Assembly: GCF_003130255.1 (NCBI RefSeq) | Contig: NZ_NRCN01000001.1 | Location: 1,668,501 to 1,732,500, forward strand | DNA: 64,000 nucleotides | Reading direction: 5' to 3' | Source of the DNA: Aggregatibacter kilianii | GTDB lineage: Bacteria; Pseudomonadota; Gammaproteobacteria; Enterobacterales; Pasteurellaceae | Shown here: piece by piece, positions 49,001 through 59,228 of the stretch | Layout of the letters: every line of letters starts with the position of its first letter | How positions within the stretch are numbered: position 1 is the first letter of the stretch | Notes under the pieces: generated by a model | Database searches by the model: none | Seen by the model: the letters and a program-made list of their open reading frames with translations, nothing else | Told to the model about the DNA's origin: nothing | Program-made: the position numbers and the translations under genes

Positions 49001-49778
49001 GTTGTCCGGTGGCGCTGAATTGATCGGCGGGAACACCGGCAACAAAGAGCGGCTTACATTCTTTATCTAATTGAAAGAGTTCCGGCATTGTCCATACTTC
49101 AACACTGTCCGCGGCCACATAAATCGGCATATCGCCAATAATTTTAATCCCTCTTTGATTAGCGTAATTTTTCAATGCCAACCATTGTTGGAAAAAGAAA
49201 TATTGCGTTACTTTGAAATACTGAATTTGCTCTTTCAGCATCGTACGATATTTTGCAAGTGTCTTTGGCTTGCGGGCAACAACCAGTTTATCTTCCCATT
49301 CTTGTAGGGCCTTATTGCCGAAATGCTCTTTGATTGCCATAAATTCCGCATAGTCTTCCAACCAAGTGCGGTTGTTTTTTTCAAAGTTTTTGAAGTCTGC
49401 TTGGCGTTTTTTATCGGCAAGGAAATGTTTGACGGCGATTTCTAAGATCGGGCGACGCGCATAAAAAATGCGTTCGTAATCCACTTTTGTCGGATCATCG
49501 CCAAAATTAACCGAAGCATAATCCGTTTCTTGCAATAAACCCATTTGGGTGAGTAAAGCAAAATCAATTAAATGTGTGTTACCTGCAATAGCAGAGAAGG
49601 ATTGATAAGGGGAATCACCGTAGCTGGTGGTGGTTAATGGAAGGATTTGCCAATAGCTTTGTTTTGTTTCAACTAAAAAATCCACAAAATCATAAGCGGA
49701 TTGCCCAAAGCTACCAATTCCAAATGCATTGGGTAATGAGGTGATGTGCATTAAAACACCGCTTGACCGAGTAAGCAT
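46005..49778 (-). CDS. malQ-glgP: MalQ-GlgP fused frame: 4-alpha-glucanotransferase plus maltodextrin/glycogen phosphorylase
   Basis: Start ATG 49778 ([20 protein letters not shown]) has GAAGGG 7 bases upstream. Residues 1-502 are a full GH77 amylomaltase (catalytic regions [14 protein letters not shown] and [10 protein letters not shown]). Residues 503-1257 are a GT35 phosphorylase ([33 protein letters not shown] and the PLP-lysine motif [17 protein letters not shown]). The phosphorylase begins with its own MIKFSEF at 48272. The fusion runs through a 7-A tract (48275-48281); with six As the first part would stop at TAA, overlapping this ATG as TAATG. So it is either a true fusion, a natural frameshift or a sequence error. 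It is the first gene of a leftward operon. Confidence 0.85.
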   Translation of the reverse strand: MLTRSSGVLMHITSLPNAFGIGSFGQSAYDFVDFLVETKQSYWQILPLTTTSYGDSPYQSFSAIAGNTHLIDFALLTQMGLLQETDYASVNFGDDPTKVDYERIFYARRPILEIAVKHFLADKKRQADFKNFEKNNRTWLEDYAEFMAIKEHFGNKALQEWEDKLVVARKPKTLAKYRTMLKEQIQYFKVTQYFFFQQWLALKNYANQRGIKIIGDMPIYVAADSVEVWTMPELFQLDKECKPLFVAGVPADQFSATGQLWGNPLYDWPEHKKQGYAWWIHRIEESFKIYDVLRIDHFKGFSDYWQVDGKADIAKYGSWQPGPGYDLFKAVKAQLGDLPIIAEDLGNIDEKAKKLLVDCGYPGMKILQFGFEDVSGESLDSPHYCIPHCIAYTGTHDNDVINGWYADLSTKQQQYINAYTHRAADESICQAMIRQLFATVSNTVIATMQDILDLPANSRMNLPSTIGGNWEWRMQESDLTKAKKDFLSQITTLYGRANKKKIMIKFSEFVQQTTNKKLKKLSDHAIYVQLLNYVKTLAANKEKNTAKRKVYYISAEFLIGKLLSNNLINLGVYQEIKDELAQAGKSLSHIEDIEPEPSLGNGGLGRLASCFIDSMSTLGLNAEGVGLNYHCGLFKQVFKNNEQHAEPNNWIEKESWLIPTDIRYEVPFKDFTLTSKLDRIDILGYKKDTKNHLNLFDIESINHKLIKKGITFDKTKIKENLTLFLYPDDSDKNGELLRIYQQYFMVSNAAQLLIDEAIERGSNLHDLADYAYVQINDTHPSMVIPELIRLLTEKHRIKFAEAVEIVRNMVGYTNHTILAEALEKWPLAYLEEVVPHLVKIIKKLNKLVHKEYPNPDVQIIDKQKRVYMAHMDIHFSNSVNGVAALHTEILKNSELKAFYEIYPEKFNNKTNGITFRRWLEFSNQELAAYIKQLIGDGYLHDATQLEKLLAFKDDKKVHQKLAEIKFRNKLALKTYLKENKGIELDENSIIDTQIKRFHEYKRQQMNALYVIHKYLEIKAGKLPKRKITVIFGGKAAPAYVIAQDIIHLILCLSELINNDPDVNHYLNVHLVENYNVSVAEKLIPATDISEQISLASKEASGTGNMKFMLNGALTLGTMDGANVEIAELAGAKNIYTFGKDSESIIKLYETAGYVSKDYYKKDKHIKRAVDFILDSTLVKLGNKKRLKRLHDELLNKDWFMTLIDFDAYVTAKEQILADYEDQDSWNEKVIHNIAKAGFFSSDRTIAQYNTDIWHCED

Positions 49779-49841
49779 AATTTTTCCCTTCAGAAGTAAA
49801 AGTTGGAGAGATTTTAATCTAAATTTTATTTTACGCAATAG

Positions 49842-49907
49842 CTTTTACGTAAAAGTTTAAACATTAACGTAAAAGTGTGATTTTGATCACAAAAACTATA
49901 CGTATAA
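49842..49907. promoter_or_regulatory. ACGTA-centred operators between malQ-glgP and the GntR regulator
   Basis: Three similar sites with TACGTA or AACGTA cores lie in this divergent region: CTTTTACGTAAAAG (49842-49855, perfect palindrome), ATTAACGTAAAAG (about 49863-49875) and CTATACGTATAAG (about 49896-49908, palindromic core). They are probably the binding sites of the GntR/UTRA regulator encoded to the right. A further half-like TTTTACGCAA occurs near 49829. Confidence 0.65.
49874..49893. promoter_or_regulatory. CRP (cAMP receptor protein) site
   Basis: TGTGATTTTGATCACA has both half-sites TGTGA and TCACA perfect with the required 6-base spacing (49876-49891). Such a match indicates catabolite control of the divergent maltose operon, the regulator, or both. 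Confidence 0.85.
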
Positions 49908-49977
49908 GGAGAAAGGTTTGTGTTATTCTATTGAATATTTGAATTGAGGGAATAAAAGTCAAAAATGGAGTGGAAAA

Positions 49978-50691
49978 GTGAGTAAATACAAAGCGGTTTA
50001 TAATGATATAAAAAGAAAAATAACCGATGGAATTTTACCTCCTAAGCAAGAATTACCCAGTGAAAGTGAGCTTATGCAAGAATATGGTTTTTCTAAAGAT
50101 ACTATTCGCAAAGCTCTTTCTCTGCTTGAAATGGACGGTTACATTCAGAAACAACAGGGGCGAACTTCTATTGTTCTTGAACATAATTTATCAACGCCTC
50201 AACAGCTTTCTGAAATCAAAACCGTTGGTGAGCTGAATCGTCCTTTAACCCATCAAGTGAAAACAACCTTAACCAGTTTGTATATTGTACAAGGGGAAGA
50301 AGAATTAATGCGGATCTTTAACGTAAATGATCAGATTGATTTTTACCGTATAGGTCGTGTTCGTGAAATTGATGGGGAAGCGGTGGAATACGAAGTCTCT
50401 TACTTTGATCGTCGTATTGTTCCTTTTATTAATCGTGAGATTGCGGAACACTCCATTTATCACTATTTAGAAAGTGAACTAGGCCTAAAAATTAGTTATT
50501 CACAGCGTGAAATTGTGTTTCGTTATGCCAATGAAGAAGAAAAAAGCACCATGGACCTCGGTGAGTATAATATGGTTGTGAACGTTACCAGTACCACTTA
50601 TTTAGCCGACGGACGTCTATTTCAGTACGGTAGCATTAGTTATCGTCCTGATAAAATTACCTTTGCTTCCACTGCGAAGCGACATGTTTAA
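49978..50691 (+). CDS. GntR-family (UTRA, TreR-like) sugar-operon regulator
   Basis: The 237-residue protein has an N-terminal winged HTH (about residues 3-66, with LPSESELMQEYGFSKDTIRKAL) and a C-terminal UTRA effector domain (about 85-232, with VEYEVSYFDRRIVPFI). It resembles trehalose-operon repressors (TreR of the GntR type). Start GTG 49978 with GGAG 7 bases upstream. It is divergent from the MalQ-GlgP/EEP/PTS operon and probably represses it until a phosphosugar binds. Confidence 0.85.
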   Translation: MSKYKAVYNDIKRKITDGILPPKQELPSESELMQEYGFSKDTIRKALSLLEMDGYIQKQQGRTSIVLEHNLSTPQQLSEIKTVGELNRPLTHQVKTTLTSLYIVQGEEELMRIFNVNDQIDFYRIGRVREIDGEAVEYEVSYFDRRIVPFINREIAEHSIYHYLESELGLKISYSQREIVFRYANEEEKSTMDLGEYNMVVNVTSTTYLADGRLFQYGSISYRPDKITFASTAKRHV

Positions 50692-50729
50692 AAAAAGAGA
50701 GAGCATTTCTGTGTTTTGTTGAATAAAAC

Positions 50730-50808
50730 ACGTCTAAAAACGACCGCACTTTTCTTTTCCGTAAAACAAAAAAGCTGAACCTCTCTTTGAGATTCAGCTT
50801 TTCTTTTA
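50730..50808. repeat. Right copy of the USS+hairpin direct repeat; bidirectional terminator
   Basis: It repeats the order ACGTCT, USS core (ACCGCACTT, 50743-50751), TTTTCTTTT, hairpin AAAGCTGAAC...GATTCAGCTTT (50770-50808) seen at 43401-43478. It lies between the convergent regulator and metE genes and has As before and Ts after the stem, so it can terminate both. Confidence 0.8.
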
Positions 50809-50830
50809 CCTGTGAACGACTATCTGTGAA

Positions 50831-53104
50831 TTAAGCTAATTCCGCACGTAATTTCTTCGTGACATCCACCATCACTTTTAATGCGGCGATGGTTTCCGGC
50901 CAGCCGCGGGTTTTTAGGCCGCAGTCCGGGTTTACCCATAAGCGTTCTTTTGGTACTACTTGCAACGCTTTGCGAAGAAGATGTTCAATTTCTTCTGCGG
51001 TCGGCACACGTGGGCTGTGGATGTCGTACACGCCCGGGCCGATGTCGTTCGGGTATTTGAAATCACCGAATGCGGTAAGTAATTCCATGTCGGAACGGGA
51101 GGTTTCGATGGTGATCACATCGGCATCCAGGGCGGCAATAGCCGGTAGAATGTCGTTAAATTCGGAATAACACATGTGTGTGTGAATTTGCGTGTCATCT
51201 TTACAACCCATTGAACTTAAACGGAAAGCTTCGCCTGCCCATTGTAAATACGCATCCCAATCGGCACGTTTAAGCGGTAAACCTTCGCGGATGGCCGGTT
51301 CGTCAATTTGGATGACTTTGATCCCCGCTTTTTCTAAGTCCAATACTTCATCAGAAAGTGCCACCGCAATTTGTTTACACACCGTGGAACGTGGAATGTC
51401 GTTACGCACGAAAGACCATTGTAAAATGGTTACCGGGCCGGTTAACATGCCTTTCATCACTTTGTTGGTGAGGCTTTGGGCATATTGCGACCAACGCACG
51501 GTCATTGGTTCCGGACGGGTCACGTCGCCGTAAATAACCGGTGGTTTGACGCAGCGGGAACCGTAACTTTGTACCCAACCGAATTTGGTAAACGCAAACC
51601 CATCGAGCAATTCGCCGAAGTATTCCACCATGTCGTTACGCTCCGCTTCGCCGTGTACTAACACGTCTAAATCCAATTTTTCTTGCTCACGCACCACGAA
51701 TTCAATTTCTTTTTTCATTGCCGCTTCGTAATCTGCCAAACTGAGATCGCCTTTTTTGAAGGCAGCACGGGCATGACGAATTTCCGTGGTTTGCGGGAAG
51801 GAACCAATATTGGTGGTTGGCAGCAACGGTAGATTTAACCACGCATTTTGTAACTTAATCCGTTCCGCAAATGGCGATTTACGTTGATCGGCATTTTTCG
51901 GCAGGTTTGCCAAACGTTCCGCCACACAAGTGCGGTGGATTTCACGAGAGTTTTTACGCGCGTCAGCTGCCGCTTGCGATGCCGCTAATTCTGCTTGCAC
52001 TGCTGCACGCCCTTGCTCAAGTGCGGTTTTAATGACGCGTAATTCTTGAATTTTTTGTAAGGTGAACGCCAACCATTGATAAAGCTCCGGCTTGTTGGCT
52101 TGCAGCTGGGTTTCCACTGCCAAATCATAAGGCGTATGGAGTAGGGAACAGCTTGGCGCAATCCATAAACGCTCACCTAATTTCGCTTTTAATGGTTCAA
52201 CCACATCTAACACTTGGTTTAAGTTCGCACGCCAGATATTACGTCCATCAATCACGCCTACGGAAAGGATTTTGTCGTAATCGGCAAAGGCGGAAAGTTG
52301 TTCCGGTGCACGTACCAAATCAATGTGAAGACCGGCTACCGGTAAGGCTTTTAATAAATCGGCATGTTCTGCCACGGAACCGAAATAAGTGGCAAGTAAG
52401 AGTTTGGCGTTTACTTGTGCCGCAAAAGTGGCGTAAACCGCTTTATAAGCGGCAACCCATTCTGCCGGTAAATCAAGGGTTAAGGCAGGTTCATCAATTT
52501 GAATGTATTCCACGCCTTCAGCGGTTAACGCGTTTAAGATGTCCACATAAATCGGCACGAGTTTGTTTAACAAATCGAAACGATTAAATGCGGCACCTTT
52601 TTCTTTCCCTAACCAAAGGAAGGTTAATGGGCCAACAATAGTTGGTTTTACATTGTGCCCAAGGGCCTTGGTTTCACGGATTTGTTGCACATAGTGCGCC
52701 GGGTTGGCTTTAAATTGGGTGTCCTTGTGGAATTCAGGTACAAGATAGTGATAGTTGGTGTCGAACCATTTGGTCATTTCAATGGCGAATTGTGTTTTGT
52801 TGCCACGCGCCAACTGGAAATATTGATCCAAGGTTAAGTTTTGGCTGTCGAAACCAAAGCGCGCAGGAATGGCGCCTGTTGCCACTTGCAAATCTAAAAT
52901 GTGATCGTAGAAGGTGAAGTCCGCAACGGCCACGAAATCCGCATTCGCATTGGCTTGATGTTGCCAGTTAATTTCACGCAATTTTTTTGCTATGTCTAAT
53001 AAATCGGCTTCGGCGATTTCACCGCGCCAGTAACGTTCTTGGGCAAATTTGAGTTCACGCTTGGCACCTACACGCGGGAAGCCTGCTAAATGAAATGTTG
53101 TCAT
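50831..53104 (-). CDS. metE: MetE, cobalamin-independent methionine synthase
   Basis: MetE transfers the methyl of 5-methyl-THF (triglutamate) to homocysteine. The 757-residue protein has two barrels; zinc ligands lie in HTHMCYSEF (His and Cys) and [11 protein letters not shown] (Cys), and the substrate region has [16 protein letters not shown] choose the second of two tandem ATGs (53104, [13 protein letters not shown]), whose distance to AAGGAA is better. It is divergent from metR and has a MetJ-like operator upstream. Together with metF in this window it makes the last methyl-transfer steps. Confidence 0.96.
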   Translation of the reverse strand: MTTFHLAGFPRVGAKRELKFAQERYWRGEIAEADLLDIAKKLREINWQHQANANADFVAVADFTFYDHILDLQVATGAIPARFGFDSQNLTLDQYFQLARGNKTQFAIEMTKWFDTNYHYLVPEFHKDTQFKANPAHYVQQIRETKALGHNVKPTIVGPLTFLWLGKEKGAAFNRFDLLNKLVPIYVDILNALTAEGVEYIQIDEPALTLDLPAEWVAAYKAVYATFAAQVNAKLLLATYFGSVAEHADLLKALPVAGLHIDLVRAPEQLSAFADYDKILSVGVIDGRNIWRANLNQVLDVVEPLKAKLGERLWIAPSCSLLHTPYDLAVETQLQANKPELYQWLAFTLQKIQELRVIKTALEQGRAAVQAELAASQAAADARKNSREIHRTCVAERLANLPKNADQRKSPFAERIKLQNAWLNLPLLPTTNIGSFPQTTEIRHARAAFKKGDLSLADYEAAMKKEIEFVVREQEKLDLDVLVHGEAERNDMVEYFGELLDGFAFTKFGWVQSYGSRCVKPPVIYGDVTRPEPMTVRWSQYAQSLTNKVMKGMLTGPVTILQWSFVRNDIPRSTVCKQIAVALSDEVLDLEKAGIKVIQIDEPAIREGLPLKRADWDAYLQWAGEAFRLSSMGCKDDTQIHTHMCYSEFNDILPAIAALDADVITIETSRSDMELLTAFGDFKYPNDIGPGVYDIHSPRVPTAEEIEHLLRKALQVVPKERLWVNPDCGLKTRGWPETIAALKVMVDVTKKLRAELA

Positions 53105-53134
53105 CATAATTCCTTGTTTTGTGTTAAATGATTT

Positions 53135-53158
53135 AGACGGCTAAACATCTGTACGTGT
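53135..53158. promoter_or_regulatory. MetJ-like operator (tandem met boxes) upstream of metE
   Basis: Three consecutive 8-base units resemble the met box AGACGTCT: AGACGGCT (7 of 8 when the best alignment is used), AAACATCT (6 of 8) and GTACGTGT (5 of 8). Tandem 8-mers are what MetJ with S-adenosylmethionine binds. They lie 31 bases before the metE start. Confidence 0.6.
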
Positions 53159-53212
53159 GTAGAATGAAGGAATTAGGATTATTATGCAAATTAATAATTT
53201 TCCAAATTTGTA

Positions 53213-53225
53213 TGAATAATTTTAA
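53213..53225. promoter_or_regulatory. Possible MetR site in the metE-metR region
   Basis: TGAATAATTTTAA matches the MetR consensus TGAA-N5-TTCA at 7 of 8 positions. It lies between the divergent genes, about 110 bases from metE. Weak on its own. Confidence 0.35.
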
Positions 53226-53368
53226 TATTTTGATTTTGACGTAATAGCACAGAACGTAAAAACATTTTGATTTTCGACCGCACTTTTATTTCGTAGAACA
53301 TTAAAGCGCAGTCGGTTTTGGTGTATGATACGGCTTCATTATTTTTCTTATTAATATGAATCTTTCTC

Positions 53369-54301
53369 ATGAAACCAATCTTTCTCGAACTTCGACATCT
53401 CAAAACCTTACTCGCTTTAAAAGAAACGGGCAGTGTTTCTTTGGCTGCAAAGCGGGTTTATCTCACCCAGTCAGCCTTGTCTCACCAAATTAAATTATTA
53501 GAAGATCAATACGGCTTGCCGTTATTTGAACGTAAAACCCAACCCTTGCATTTTACTGCCGCAGGGGAGCGCTTGATTCAGCTTGCCAATGATATTTTGC
53601 CTAAAGTGATTGAGGCGGAGCGTGATTTGGCGCGGGTGAAACAAGGGGAAGCAGGGGAGTTGCGCATTGCGGTGGAATGCCACACTTGCTTCGATTGGCT
53701 CATGCCCGCCATGGATTTATTCCGTCAGCATTGGCCGTTGGTGGAGTTAGATATTGTGTCCGGTTTCCACACCGATGCCGTTGGGTTGCTGTTAAGCCAT
53801 CGTGCCGATTGGGCGGTGGTGCAAGAAGTGGAAGAGACTCAGGGTATTGTGTATAAGCCGTTGTTTTCCTATGAAATGGTGGGATTGTGTGCGAAAGATC
53901 ATCCGCTGGCGGTGAAAGATGTTTGGCAGGCGGAAGATTTTATTGATCAAACTTTGATTACTTATCCTGTACCGGATGATATGTTGGATTTGTTGCGTAA
54001 GGTATTACACCCGAAAGGCGTTAATCCGACCCGCCGAACCAGTGAGCTCACCATTGCCATTATTCAGTTGGTGGCCAGTAAGCGTGGCGTGGCAGCATTG
54101 CCGTTTTGGGCGGCGAAGCCTTATTTGGATCGTGGCTACATCGTGGCGCGTAAAATCACCGAACAGGGGTTACACAGTAATCTTTATGCCGCAACGCGAG
54201 AGTTGGATTCGCAAATTGCTTTCGTGGATGATTTCTATGAAACCGTGAAAGCTCAAAGTTTTTCTACCTTGCCCGAATTATCCATATTAGAAGAGATCTA
54301 G
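53369..54301 (+). CDS. metR: MetR, LysR-family activator of methionine genes
   Basis: MetR activates metE and related genes with homocysteine as co-inducer. The 310-residue protein has the N-terminal LysR HTH (about residues 5-62, LRHLKTLLALKETGSVSLAA and LTQSALSHQIKLLED) and a periplasmic-binding-like effector domain (about 92-295, with ECHTCFDWLMPAMD near 105). It is divergent from metE as in enterics. The AzlC gene follows 4 bases after its stop. Confidence 0.93.
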   Translation: MKPIFLELRHLKTLLALKETGSVSLAAKRVYLTQSALSHQIKLLEDQYGLPLFERKTQPLHFTAAGERLIQLANDILPKVIEAERDLARVKQGEAGELRIAVECHTCFDWLMPAMDLFRQHWPLVELDIVSGFHTDAVGLLLSHRADWAVVQEVEETQGIVYKPLFSYEMVGLCAKDHPLAVKDVWQAEDFIDQTLITYPVPDDMLDLLRKVLHPKGVNPTRRTSELTIAIIQLVASKRGVAALPFWAAKPYLDRGYIVARKITEQGLHSNLYAATRELDSQIAFVDDFYETVKAQSFSTLPELSILEEI

Positions 54302-54305
54302 TTGT

Positions 54306-55037
54306 ATGTCTGACGTAAAGACAAATTCCCACCCCATTTGGGCGGCGGCGAAAGCCGCCTTGCCCTATAGTGCGCCGATGCTCGCCGGCTTTTTGTTCCT
54401 TGGCGTGGCTTACGGCATTTACATGAAAGCGCTTGGTTTTAGTTTTTGGTACCCCGTGCTGATGGCGTTGTTAATTTATGGCGGCTCGGTGGAATTTATC
54501 ATTGCCGGCGCATTAAGTTTGGCATTTGCGCCGTTAAATGCGTTGTTGATTACCTTGATGGTGAGTGGACGGCAGCTTTTTTACAGTATTTCTATGTTGG
54601 AAAAATATGGAAAGTCATTAGGCAAAAAACGCCCGTATCTCATTGCCACCCTGGTGGATGAATCTTTTTCTTTGAATTACATGGCAAAGGTTCCGTCGCA
54701 TATTGATCGTGGCTGGTATATGTTTTTTGTCTCGTTTTATTTGCATATGTACTGGATGATCGGCGCAGGCCTCGGCAACCTGTTCGGTAATATTATTCCC
54801 TTTGATTTGAAGGGCATTGAATTTGCTATGACGGCGTTATTTTTAGTGATTTTTGCCGAAAACTGGGCTCAGGAAAAATCTCATGAAAGCTCTTTGTTGG
54901 GTTTGGCGATTGCCGCGATTTCCCTCATCGTTTTCGGACGTGAATATTTCTTATTGCCAACGTTAATCGGCATTTGGACAGTGTTGACTTTCCGTCGTCC
55001 GAAATTGTCCTCAAGATTGGAGAGGATAGAAGAATGA
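54306..55037 (+). CDS. azlC: AzlC/YgaZ-family branched-chain amino acid (methionine/valine) exporter, large subunit
   Basis: AzlC-type proteins pair with a small AzlD-type subunit to export branched-chain amino acids; E. coli YgaZH exports valine and methionine. The 243-residue protein has about seven membrane segments and the family motifs FLFLGVAYGIYM, LIYGGSVEFIIAG and LVDESFSLNYM. It lies 4 bases behind metR and overlaps azlD by ATGA, so metR-azlC-azlD form one unit. The link to metR makes methionine or a related amino acid a likely substrate. Confidence 0.88.
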   Translation: MSDVKTNSHPIWAAAKAALPYSAPMLAGFLFLGVAYGIYMKALGFSFWYPVLMALLIYGGSVEFIIAGALSLAFAPLNALLITLMVSGRQLFYSISMLEKYGKSLGKKRPYLIATLVDESFSLNYMAKVPSHIDRGWYMFFVSFYLHMYWMIGAGLGNLFGNIIPFDLKGIEFAMTALFLVIFAENWAQEKSHESSLLGLAIAAISLIVFGREYFLLPTLIGIWTVLTFRRPKLSSRLERIEE

Positions 55038-55363
55038 CATTAACCGAACAAATCATCACCATTGGCATTGCCGTATTAGGTGTGCAATTTACCCGTTGGT
55101 TGCCGTTTTGGATTTTCCCTGCTAACCGCCCGATTCCGGAATATATCCGTTATTTAGGTAAAGTCTTACCTGCGGCGATGTTTGGTATGTTAGTGGTGTA
55201 TTGTTACAAAAACGTGGATGTGTTTAGCGGCTTTCATGGCGTTCCCGAATTTCTTTCCGGTGTGATCGTCGTTGCATTACATTTATGGAAGCGCAATATG
55301 TTCTTGTCCATCGCTGCCGGCACTATGTTATATATGTTCTTAGTTCAACAGGTGTTTGTGTAA
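55034..55363 (+). CDS. azlD: AzlD/YgaH-family amino acid exporter, small subunit
   Basis: The 109-residue, four-segment membrane protein is of the AzlD family (TRWLPFWIFPANRPIPEYIRYLGKVLPAA, residues 19-47, and a C-terminal GTMLYMFLVQQVF). It begins with ATG 55034, overlapping the AzlC stop. It functions only with AzlC. Confidence 0.88.
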   Translation: MTLTEQIITIGIAVLGVQFTRWLPFWIFPANRPIPEYIRYLGKVLPAAMFGMLVVYCYKNVDVFSGFHGVPEFLSGVIVVALHLWKRNMFLSIAAGTMLYMFLVQQVFV

Positions 55364-55486
55364 AAAAACACGCTGAAATATGACCGCACTTTGAACGGTG
55401 TTTTCGGCTTTTGGCACATTTTAAAGAAAAAGCCTTTTTGCTATAATTCGGCGCTGAATTATTGAACTAACATTTTTGAGGTGTGT

Positions 55487-56368
55487 GTGACAGCATTTCA
55501 ATTTCTGACCTTTCGTGCAATGTTTCCTTATGAAAAACGAAAATTAAAATTATTGCGTGAATGGTTGCGTTATCAAGCTAGGCGCCTGATTTTTACCAAA
55601 CAATGCCATGCGTTTGTAGCGTTTATGAACGATAACCCGCAGTGGCAAGCCGTTTTTAGACATCATCCTTATCGGGTGAATACGTTGTTAAGTCAGTATT
55701 GCGATAAGCGTTTTAATTCAACACAACGTTTACAGGCTATTCAAACGAATTTTGCAGTGGCAGAAGCGAAGTTTGGCAAAACCTTATGTGAAACGTTGAT
55801 TGCTCAACAGCCGATATTGTTATCACAGTTGACGGAAACGTTGGCATTGCAATTACGTTTAAATGATATTGATCCTTATGAAGGATTTTTTGCGGTTGGA
55901 TTAACCGACAGTGATCAGCGTACGATTTATTCCGCCAGTTTTACATTTTTGTCAGACAATCGACTATTGGTGGCGTCCATTCAGGGGCCAAAGGGCGAAG
56001 AGGCGCAGGAACTGGTTCGAGTGGCAACAAAATTATTACACGGTGTGCGACCGATGTTTATGTTGGTCAATGCCTTTAAATTATTAGCCACACGGTTGAA
56101 TTGTCGTTTAGAAGGCATTCCGCATAAAAATCAGGCGAAATACCGTTGGAATGATTCAGCAAAGTTATTGTTTAATTATGATGAATTTTGGCAGGAAAAT
56201 GAGGGGAAGTTGACTGAAAATTATTGGCAAATTCCGACTGCACTTGAGCGTCGTCCGTTGGAGGATATTCAGAGTAAAAAGCGGTCTATGTACCGTAAAC
56301 GCTATGAGATGTTTGACAAGATGACAGCCGATATTCAATCCCTTTTTACAGAGAATACCCATGAATAA
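55487..56368 (+). CDS. DUF535 (VirK/YbjX-like) family protein
   Basis: The 293-residue, basic soluble protein belongs to DUF535, which includes VirK and YbjX; some members affect resistance to antimicrobial peptides or outer-membrane properties, others are unstudied. Family text includes [44 protein letters not shown] (split over two lines of the pattern) and [18 protein letters not shown] take the third tandem GTG (55487) since GAGG lies at 55478-55481. A -10 TATAAT is at 55442-55447. cmk overlaps its end by 8 bases. Confidence 0.78.
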   Translation: MTAFQFLTFRAMFPYEKRKLKLLREWLRYQARRLIFTKQCHAFVAFMNDNPQWQAVFRHHPYRVNTLLSQYCDKRFNSTQRLQAIQTNFAVAEAKFGKTLCETLIAQQPILLSQLTETLALQLRLNDIDPYEGFFAVGLTDSDQRTIYSASFTFLSDNRLLVASIQGPKGEEAQELVRVATKLLHGVRPMFMLVNAFKLLATRLNCRLEGIPHKNQAKYRWNDSAKLLFNYDEFWQENEGKLTENYWQIPTALERRPLEDIQSKKRSMYRKRYEMFDKMTADIQSLFTENTHE

Positions 56369-57038
56369 AATTATTACGGTGGACGGACCAAGCGGCGCCG
56401 GTAAAGGTACGTTATGTTATGCCTTGGCAGAAAAACTAGGCTTTGCATTGTTGGATTCAGGGGCGATTTATCGCGTGACCGCATTGGCAGCGTTAAAACG
56501 CAATGCAGATTTAACCAATGAAACGGAATTGGCGGAGCTTGCCCGTCATTTAGATATTCAATTTGTACCACAAGACGGTGAAGTGAATGTGTTATTAGGC
56601 GGTATGGATGTAAGCCGTTTGATTCGTACACAAGAGGTTGCGGATGCTGCATCCAAAGTAGCGGTTTTCCCGCAAGTTCGTGCCGCATTGTTGCAACTTC
56701 AGCAGGATTTTGCGAAAAATGATGGTTTAATCGCCGATGGCCGAGACATGGGAACGGTGGTGTTTCCTGACGCGCAAGTAAAACTATTTTTAGACGCCAG
56801 CGCGGAAGAGCGTGCAAAAAGACGGTATAACCAGTTGCAAAATAAAGGGATTAGTGGTAACTTTGCACAGATTTTAGCCGAGATAAAAGAGCGTGATTTG
56901 CGCGATAGAAATCGTGCCGTTGCTCCTTTAAAACCTGCTGAAGATGCGTTTTTGCTTGATAGTACATCGTTAACTATTGATGAAGTTATTGAGCAGGCGC
57001 TGACTTATATTCAACAGCGTCTTGATATTAAGGTTTAA
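56361..57038 (+). CDS. cmk: Cmk, cytidylate kinase
   Basis: Cmk phosphorylates CMP and dCMP. The 225-residue protein has P-loop GPSGAGKGT (residues 9-17), [10 protein letters not shown] and [13 protein letters not shown]. It starts 8 bases before the end of the upstream gene and lies upstream of rpsA, the conserved order in gammaproteobacteria. Confidence 0.96.
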   Translation: MNKIITVDGPSGAGKGTLCYALAEKLGFALLDSGAIYRVTALAALKRNADLTNETELAELARHLDIQFVPQDGEVNVLLGGMDVSRLIRTQEVADAASKVAVFPQVRAALLQLQQDFAKNDGLIADGRDMGTVVFPDAQVKLFLDASAEERAKRRYNQLQNKGISGNFAQILAEIKERDLRDRNRAVAPLKPAEDAFLLDSTSLTIDEVIEQALTYIQQRLDIKV

Positions 57039-57082
57039 AATTTTACGGTTTATTCACGGATGAATGAACACTATCATCAGCC

Positions 57083-57106
57083 CCACTTTTTATGGATTAG
57101 AAGTGG
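57083..57106 (+). promoter_or_regulatory. Hairpin in the rpsA leader
   Basis: CCACTT and AAGTGG (57083-57088 with 57101-57106) form a small stem about 30 bases before the rpsA ATG. The rpsA leader in E. coli folds into hairpins for autocontrol; this may be the counterpart. Confidence 0.35.
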
Positions 57107-57136
57107 ACGTTATTTATTTAAAATTGAAGATTAATT

Positions 57137-58783
57137 ATGACAGAATCTTTTGCTCAACTCTTTGAAGAGTCATTGAAAGGCCTTGAAACCCGTCAAGGCG
57201 CAGTCGTTAAAGGTACCATCGTTGCTATCCAAAAAGGCTTCGTTCTTGTAGATACCGGTTCTAAATCCGAATCTGCAATTCCTGCCGAAGAATTTTTTAA
57301 TGCACAAGGTGAATTAGAAGTTCAAGTTGGTGACGTTGTTGACGTAGTGCTTAAAGCGGTGGATGACGGTTTTGGTGAAACTGTTGCTTCTCGCGCGGAT
57401 GCTAAACGCAACGAAGCTTGGATTGTATTAGAGAAAGCCTACGATGAACAAGCGACTGTGCTTGGTTTAGTGAACGGTAAAGTGAAAGGCGGCTTCACAG
57501 TTGAGTTAAGCGGTGTTCGCGCATTCTTACCGGGTTCATTAGTTGATACCCGTCCGGTTCGTGATGCTGATCACTTATTAGGCAAAGAATTAGAATTCAA
57601 AGTAATCAAACTTGATCAAAAACGCAATAACGTTGTTGTTTCCCGCCGTGCAGTAATTGAATCTGAAAGCAGCCAAGATCGTGAAGAAGTATTAGCGAAC
57701 TTGTCTGAAGGTGCAGAAGTTAAAGGTACCGTTAAGAACTTAACCGACTACGGTGCATTCGTTGATTTAGGCGGTGTTGACGGTTTATTACACATTACCG
57801 ACATGGCTTGGAAACGTGTTAAACACCCAAGCGAAATCGTGAACGTTGGTGATGAAATCACTGTTAAAGTATTGAAGTTTGACAAAGATCGTACCCGTGT
57901 ATCTTTAGGCTTAAAACAATTAGGCCAAGATCCTTGGGCTGCAATCGCTGAAAACCACCCTGTAAACAGCAAATTAACCGGTAAAGTGACTAACTTAACC
58001 GACTATGGTTGTTTCGTTGAAATTTTAGACGGTGTTGAAGGTTTAGTTCACGTTTCTGAAATGGATTGGACTAACAAAAATATCCACCCATCTAAAGTTG
58101 TAAGCCTTGGTGATGTAGTTGAAGTTATGGTATTGGAAATCGATGAAGAACGTCGTCGCATTTCTTTAGGTTTAAAACAATGCAAACCAAATCCATGGAC
58201 TCAATTTGCTGAAACTCACAACAAAGGTGATAAAGTTGTTGGTAAGATCAAATCTATCACCGACTTCGGAATCTTTATCGGTTTAGAAGGTGGCATTGAC
58301 GGTTTAGTCCACTTATCTGACATTTCTTGGAACGTTCAAGGCGAAGAAGCTGTTCGTAACTACAAGAAAGGTGACGAAGTTGCTGCCGTTGTGTTACAAG
58401 TTGATGCAGTGAAAGAACGTATTTCTTTAGGTATTAAACAACTTGAAGAAGATCCGTTTAATAACTTCGTAGCAATCAACAAAAAAGGCGCGGTATTAAA
58501 CGCTAAAGTTGTTGAAGCTGATGCAAAAGGCGCTAAAGTTGAATTAGATGGCGGTGTTGAAGGTTATATCCGCGCAGCCGATTTAACTAACGAAGTTGCT
58601 GCAGGCGATGTTGTTGAAGCGAAATACACCGGTGTGGATCGTAAAGCACGTATCGTTCACTTATCTGTTCGTGCGAAAGATCAAGCTGAAGAAGCAGCTG
58701 CTGTGGCAAACGTGAATAAGCAAGAAGAAGTTGCTATTCCAAATGCAATGGCCGAAGCTTTCAAAGCAGCTAAAGGTGAATAA
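57137..58783 (+). CDS. rpsA: RpsA, 30S ribosomal protein S1
   Basis: S1 binds mRNA leaders on the small subunit and helps initiation. The 548-residue protein has six S1 repeats, with the recognisable GxxVxGxVxxxxDYGxFVxLGGxxGLLH pattern from repeat 3 (about residue 193) on and SLGLKQL at the ends of repeats 3-5. Codon use is highly biased, as expected for an abundant protein. E. coli S1 has 557 residues. Confidence 0.97.
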   Translation: MTESFAQLFEESLKGLETRQGAVVKGTIVAIQKGFVLVDTGSKSESAIPAEEFFNAQGELEVQVGDVVDVVLKAVDDGFGETVASRADAKRNEAWIVLEKAYDEQATVLGLVNGKVKGGFTVELSGVRAFLPGSLVDTRPVRDADHLLGKELEFKVIKLDQKRNNVVVSRRAVIESESSQDREEVLANLSEGAEVKGTVKNLTDYGAFVDLGGVDGLLHITDMAWKRVKHPSEIVNVGDEITVKVLKFDKDRTRVSLGLKQLGQDPWAAIAENHPVNSKLTGKVTNLTDYGCFVEILDGVEGLVHVSEMDWTNKNIHPSKVVSLGDVVEVMVLEIDEERRRISLGLKQCKPNPWTQFAETHNKGDKVVGKIKSITDFGIFIGLEGGIDGLVHLSDISWNVQGEEAVRNYKKGDEVAAVVLQVDAVKERISLGIKQLEEDPFNNFVAINKKGAVLNAKVVEADAKGAKVELDGGVEGYIRAADLTNEVAAGDVVEAKYTGVDRKARIVHLSVRAKDQAEEAAAVANVNKQEEVAIPNAMAEAFKAAKGE

Positions 58784-58797
58784 TTCACTTTATTAAT

Positions 58798-58823
58798 AAA
58801 ACCGGCATAGCAATATGCCGGTT
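58798..58823 (+). terminator. Hairpin between rpsA and ihfB
   Basis: ACCGGCAT/ATGCCGGT (58801-58808 with 58815-58822) forms an 8-bp stem 15 bases after the rpsA stop. No T run follows, so partial termination or processing is likely and ihfB can be read through. Confidence 0.55.
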
Positions 58824-58845
58824 CATAAAGAGTTAGGAGAATAGT

Positions 58846-59130
58846 ATGACAAAGTCAGAGCTTATCGAACTTTTAGTGCAAAAAAATAGCAACATTCCCG
58901 TTAAATATGTTGAAGAAGCGGTAAAAGCAATTTTAGAACAAATGTCATATGTATTAGAAAGTGGCGAACGTATTGAAGTACGCGGATTTGGTAGTTTTTC
59001 TTTACATTGTCGTCAACCTCGCATAGGGCGTAATCCTAAAACCGGTGAACAAGTTAAATTAGAGGCAAAATGCGTGCCGTACTTTAAGGCAGGCAAAGAG
59101 CTAAGAGAACGTGTTGACGTTTACGCATAA
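58846..59130 (+). CDS. ihfB: IhfB, integration host factor beta subunit
   Basis: IhfB with IhfA bends DNA at specific sites. The 94-residue protein is a typical HU/IHF ([15 protein letters not shown], then VEVRGFGSF-like [25 protein letters not shown] with the DNA-inserting Pro). TTAGGAG precedes ATG 58846. It lies downstream of rpsA as in E. coli. Confidence 0.96.
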   Translation: MTKSELIELLVQKNSNIPVKYVEEAVKAILEQMSYVLESGERIEVRGFGSFSLHCRQPRIGRNPKTGEQVKLEAKCVPYFKAGKELRERVDVYA

Positions 59131-59150
59131 TTTATTTAACTAACTTTTCA

Positions 59151-59176
59151 TAACGGCACTTTTAAGTGTCGTTTTT
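59151..59176 (+). terminator. Terminator after ihfB
   Basis: AACGGCACTT/AAGTGTCGTT (59152-59161 with 59164-59173, one G-U) is followed by a run of Ts. Confidence 0.8.
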
Positions 59177-59228
59177 TGTGCTCATTTTTGGCATAATGGG
59201 CAACAACTTTATTTCAAGGAGAAACCAA

